This document shows, piece after piece, positions 63,095 through 64,000 of a stretch of 64,000 bases of DNA. Under the pieces are notes generated by a model. The model did no database searches, was not told where the DNA came from, and saw nothing but the letters and a program-made list of their open reading frames with translations. The stretch's first letter is position 1, and every line of letters starts with the position of its first letter. The DNA is taken from the NCBI GenBank assembly GCA_947475415.1, contig CANJLH010000003.1, forward strand, positions 248,001-312,000, in the 5' to 3' direction. The DNA is from Caulobacteraceae bacterium. GTDB taxonomy: Bacteria > Pseudomonadota > Alphaproteobacteria > Caulobacterales > Caulobacteraceae. A program made the translations under genes and the position numbers.

Positions 63095-64000
63095 CCCTGG
63101 CGCCGCGGCGCTCTGCCCGGGTGCGTGCGTCGCGCCTGGCGATGATCGACCGCTATGTGCTGCGGCTCACCGCCTGGCCCATGCTGGCCTGCCTGGCGGT
63201 GACGGTGATGTCCATGCTGCTTGAGCGCGCTTTGCGCTTGCTGGACATGCTTTCCGACAGCGCCGAGCGGTTTGGACCGGTTCTGGAACTGACCGCCAAC
63301 CTGTTGCCGCACTACCTGGGCCTGGCGTTGCCGGTCGCCTTCATGGTCGCTCTGTTCCTGGTGATCGCCCGTCTCGATGATGGATCTGAAATAGAGGCCC
63401 TGCTGGCGAGCGGCGTCTCTCTCACTCGCCTGGCCGCACCTTATCTGGGCCTTGGGCTGGTTCTGATGATGGTGAGCCTGGTGGTATTTGGCTACCTGCA
63501 GCCTTACAGCCGCTACGCCTATCGCGCCGTGCTTCACGCCGCGATCAACGCCGGCTGGGACGGGCGCCTGCACACGGGCGCCTTCGTGAGCGACGGGAAG
63601 TCGGTGATGACCGCCGACATGGCCTCCATCGAAGGCCGCCGCCTGAAGGGCCTGTTCATCCGCAGCCCGACTGACAACGGCGAGGAGATCATCACTGCTG
63701 GCTCCGCGACCCTCACCGCACAGCCGGACGGGAAGACCGTGACCCTTTCACTGCGGGACGGCGTCAGGATCGGCGCGCGCAAAGACGGCAAGGTCGACAG
63801 CGTGCGGTTCGACAGTTTCGTGATGCAGACAGACCTCACCGGGGCTGCGGCGCTGATGCGGGCGCGCGGCGGTGACGAGCGCGAACTCACGCTCAATGAA
63901 CTCGCCAGTCAGGCTGCGGAACCGGAACCGGTGATTCCGCGCCGCAAACTATTGTCGGAGTTGTACGGGCGTTTCGCACGCTCGCTGGTGCTGCCGTTTC
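63079..64000 (+). CDS. LptF/LptG-family lipid export permease (3' partial)
   Basis: Inner-membrane permease of the YjgP/YjgQ family. From the start at 63079 the frame stays open to the window end, and an alternative ATG at 63142 gives the typical MIDRYVLR opening. The first transmembrane helices (about 30-50, 72-95, 115-138 in the long form) and the beta-jellyroll periplasmic domain are present. LptFG with LptB lift lipopolysaccharide to LptC. It lies behind a HIT gene, not next to pepA or lptD, so paralogy is possible. Confidence 0.9.
   Translation, partial: MAEALTLAPRRSARVRASRLAMIDRYVLRLTAWPMLACLAVTVMSMLLERALRLLDMLSDSAERFGPVLELTANLLPHYLGLALPVAFMVALFLVIARLDDGSEIEALLASGVSLTRLAAPYLGLGLVLMMVSLVVFGYLQPYSRYAYRAVLHAAINAGWDGRLHTGAFVSDGKSVMTADMASIEGRRLKGLFIRSPTDNGEEIITAGSATLTAQPDGKTVTLSLRDGVRIGARKDGKVDSVRFDSFVMQTDLTGAAALMRARGGDERELTLNELASQAAEPEPVIPRRKLLSELYGRFARSLVLPF

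Overview
This 64 kb window is high-GC alphaproteobacterial chromosome, most likely from the Caulobacteraceae (a Phenylobacterium- or Caulobacter-like organism). The strongest pointers are a full-length PodJ polarity factor, a Caulobacter-type sphingolipid (ceramide) synthesis cluster, the linked lhr-like helicase/pdeM pair, and very tight gene packing with many 4-nt ATGA/GTGA overlaps. The family placement is inference from gene content. I saw no rRNA, tRNA, CRISPR array or insertion sequence.

Layout: (1) 0-17 kb is housekeeping. It holds argH (5' cut by the window edge), an LptM-like lipoprotein and lysA; a phosphoribosyltransferase with a zinc-ribbon membrane protein, divergent from ftsE-ftsX-ydcF-plsC; chaC; a DUF2125 protein; chorismate mutase, hisC and a convergent tyrA; an E. 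coli YgiB/YjfL/YgiC-like trio; and a DinG-type helicase. (2) 17-28.6 kb has two small exported proteins, a DHA2 drug-efflux MFS, the lhr-like helicase and pdeM, a DUF3429 protein, podJ and an MprF-like lysyltransferase. (3) 28.6-51 kb is an accessory catabolic region: acyl-CoA dehydrogenase, two crotonases, a feruloyl-CoA-synthase-like ligase, a CaiB CoA-transferase, six SDRs, an aldo/keto reductase, a phosphotransferase, a lactonase-like MBL protein, a beta-lactamase-like esterase and a GntR/FCD regulator. It is interrupted by an arsenic operon (arsI-arsR-arsC-aquaporin), a vapBC toxin-antitoxin pair beside a truncated acetyltransferase, and a tandem glycosyltransferase.

(4) 51-64 kb is envelope lipid biology. 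A DUF445 protein and a GlsB-like protein precede a solitary LptC-like protein, a polysaccharide-type flippase, then acyl-ACP ligase, ceramide-reductase-like epimerase, acyl carrier protein and serine palmitoyltransferase. Converging on these are a nucleotidyltransferase-like protein and a CDP-alcohol phosphotransferase, followed by a metallophosphoesterase, a HIT protein and an LptF permease cut by the window end.

The most interesting reading is that region 4 combines sphingoid-base synthesis, a candidate headgroup module and two Lpt-family transport components outside their usual gene contexts. That suggests a sphingolipid assembly and export locus. Other notable signals are palindromic operator candidates upstream of arsI, vapB and the GntR regulator, and GANTC methylation sites in the podJ leader.
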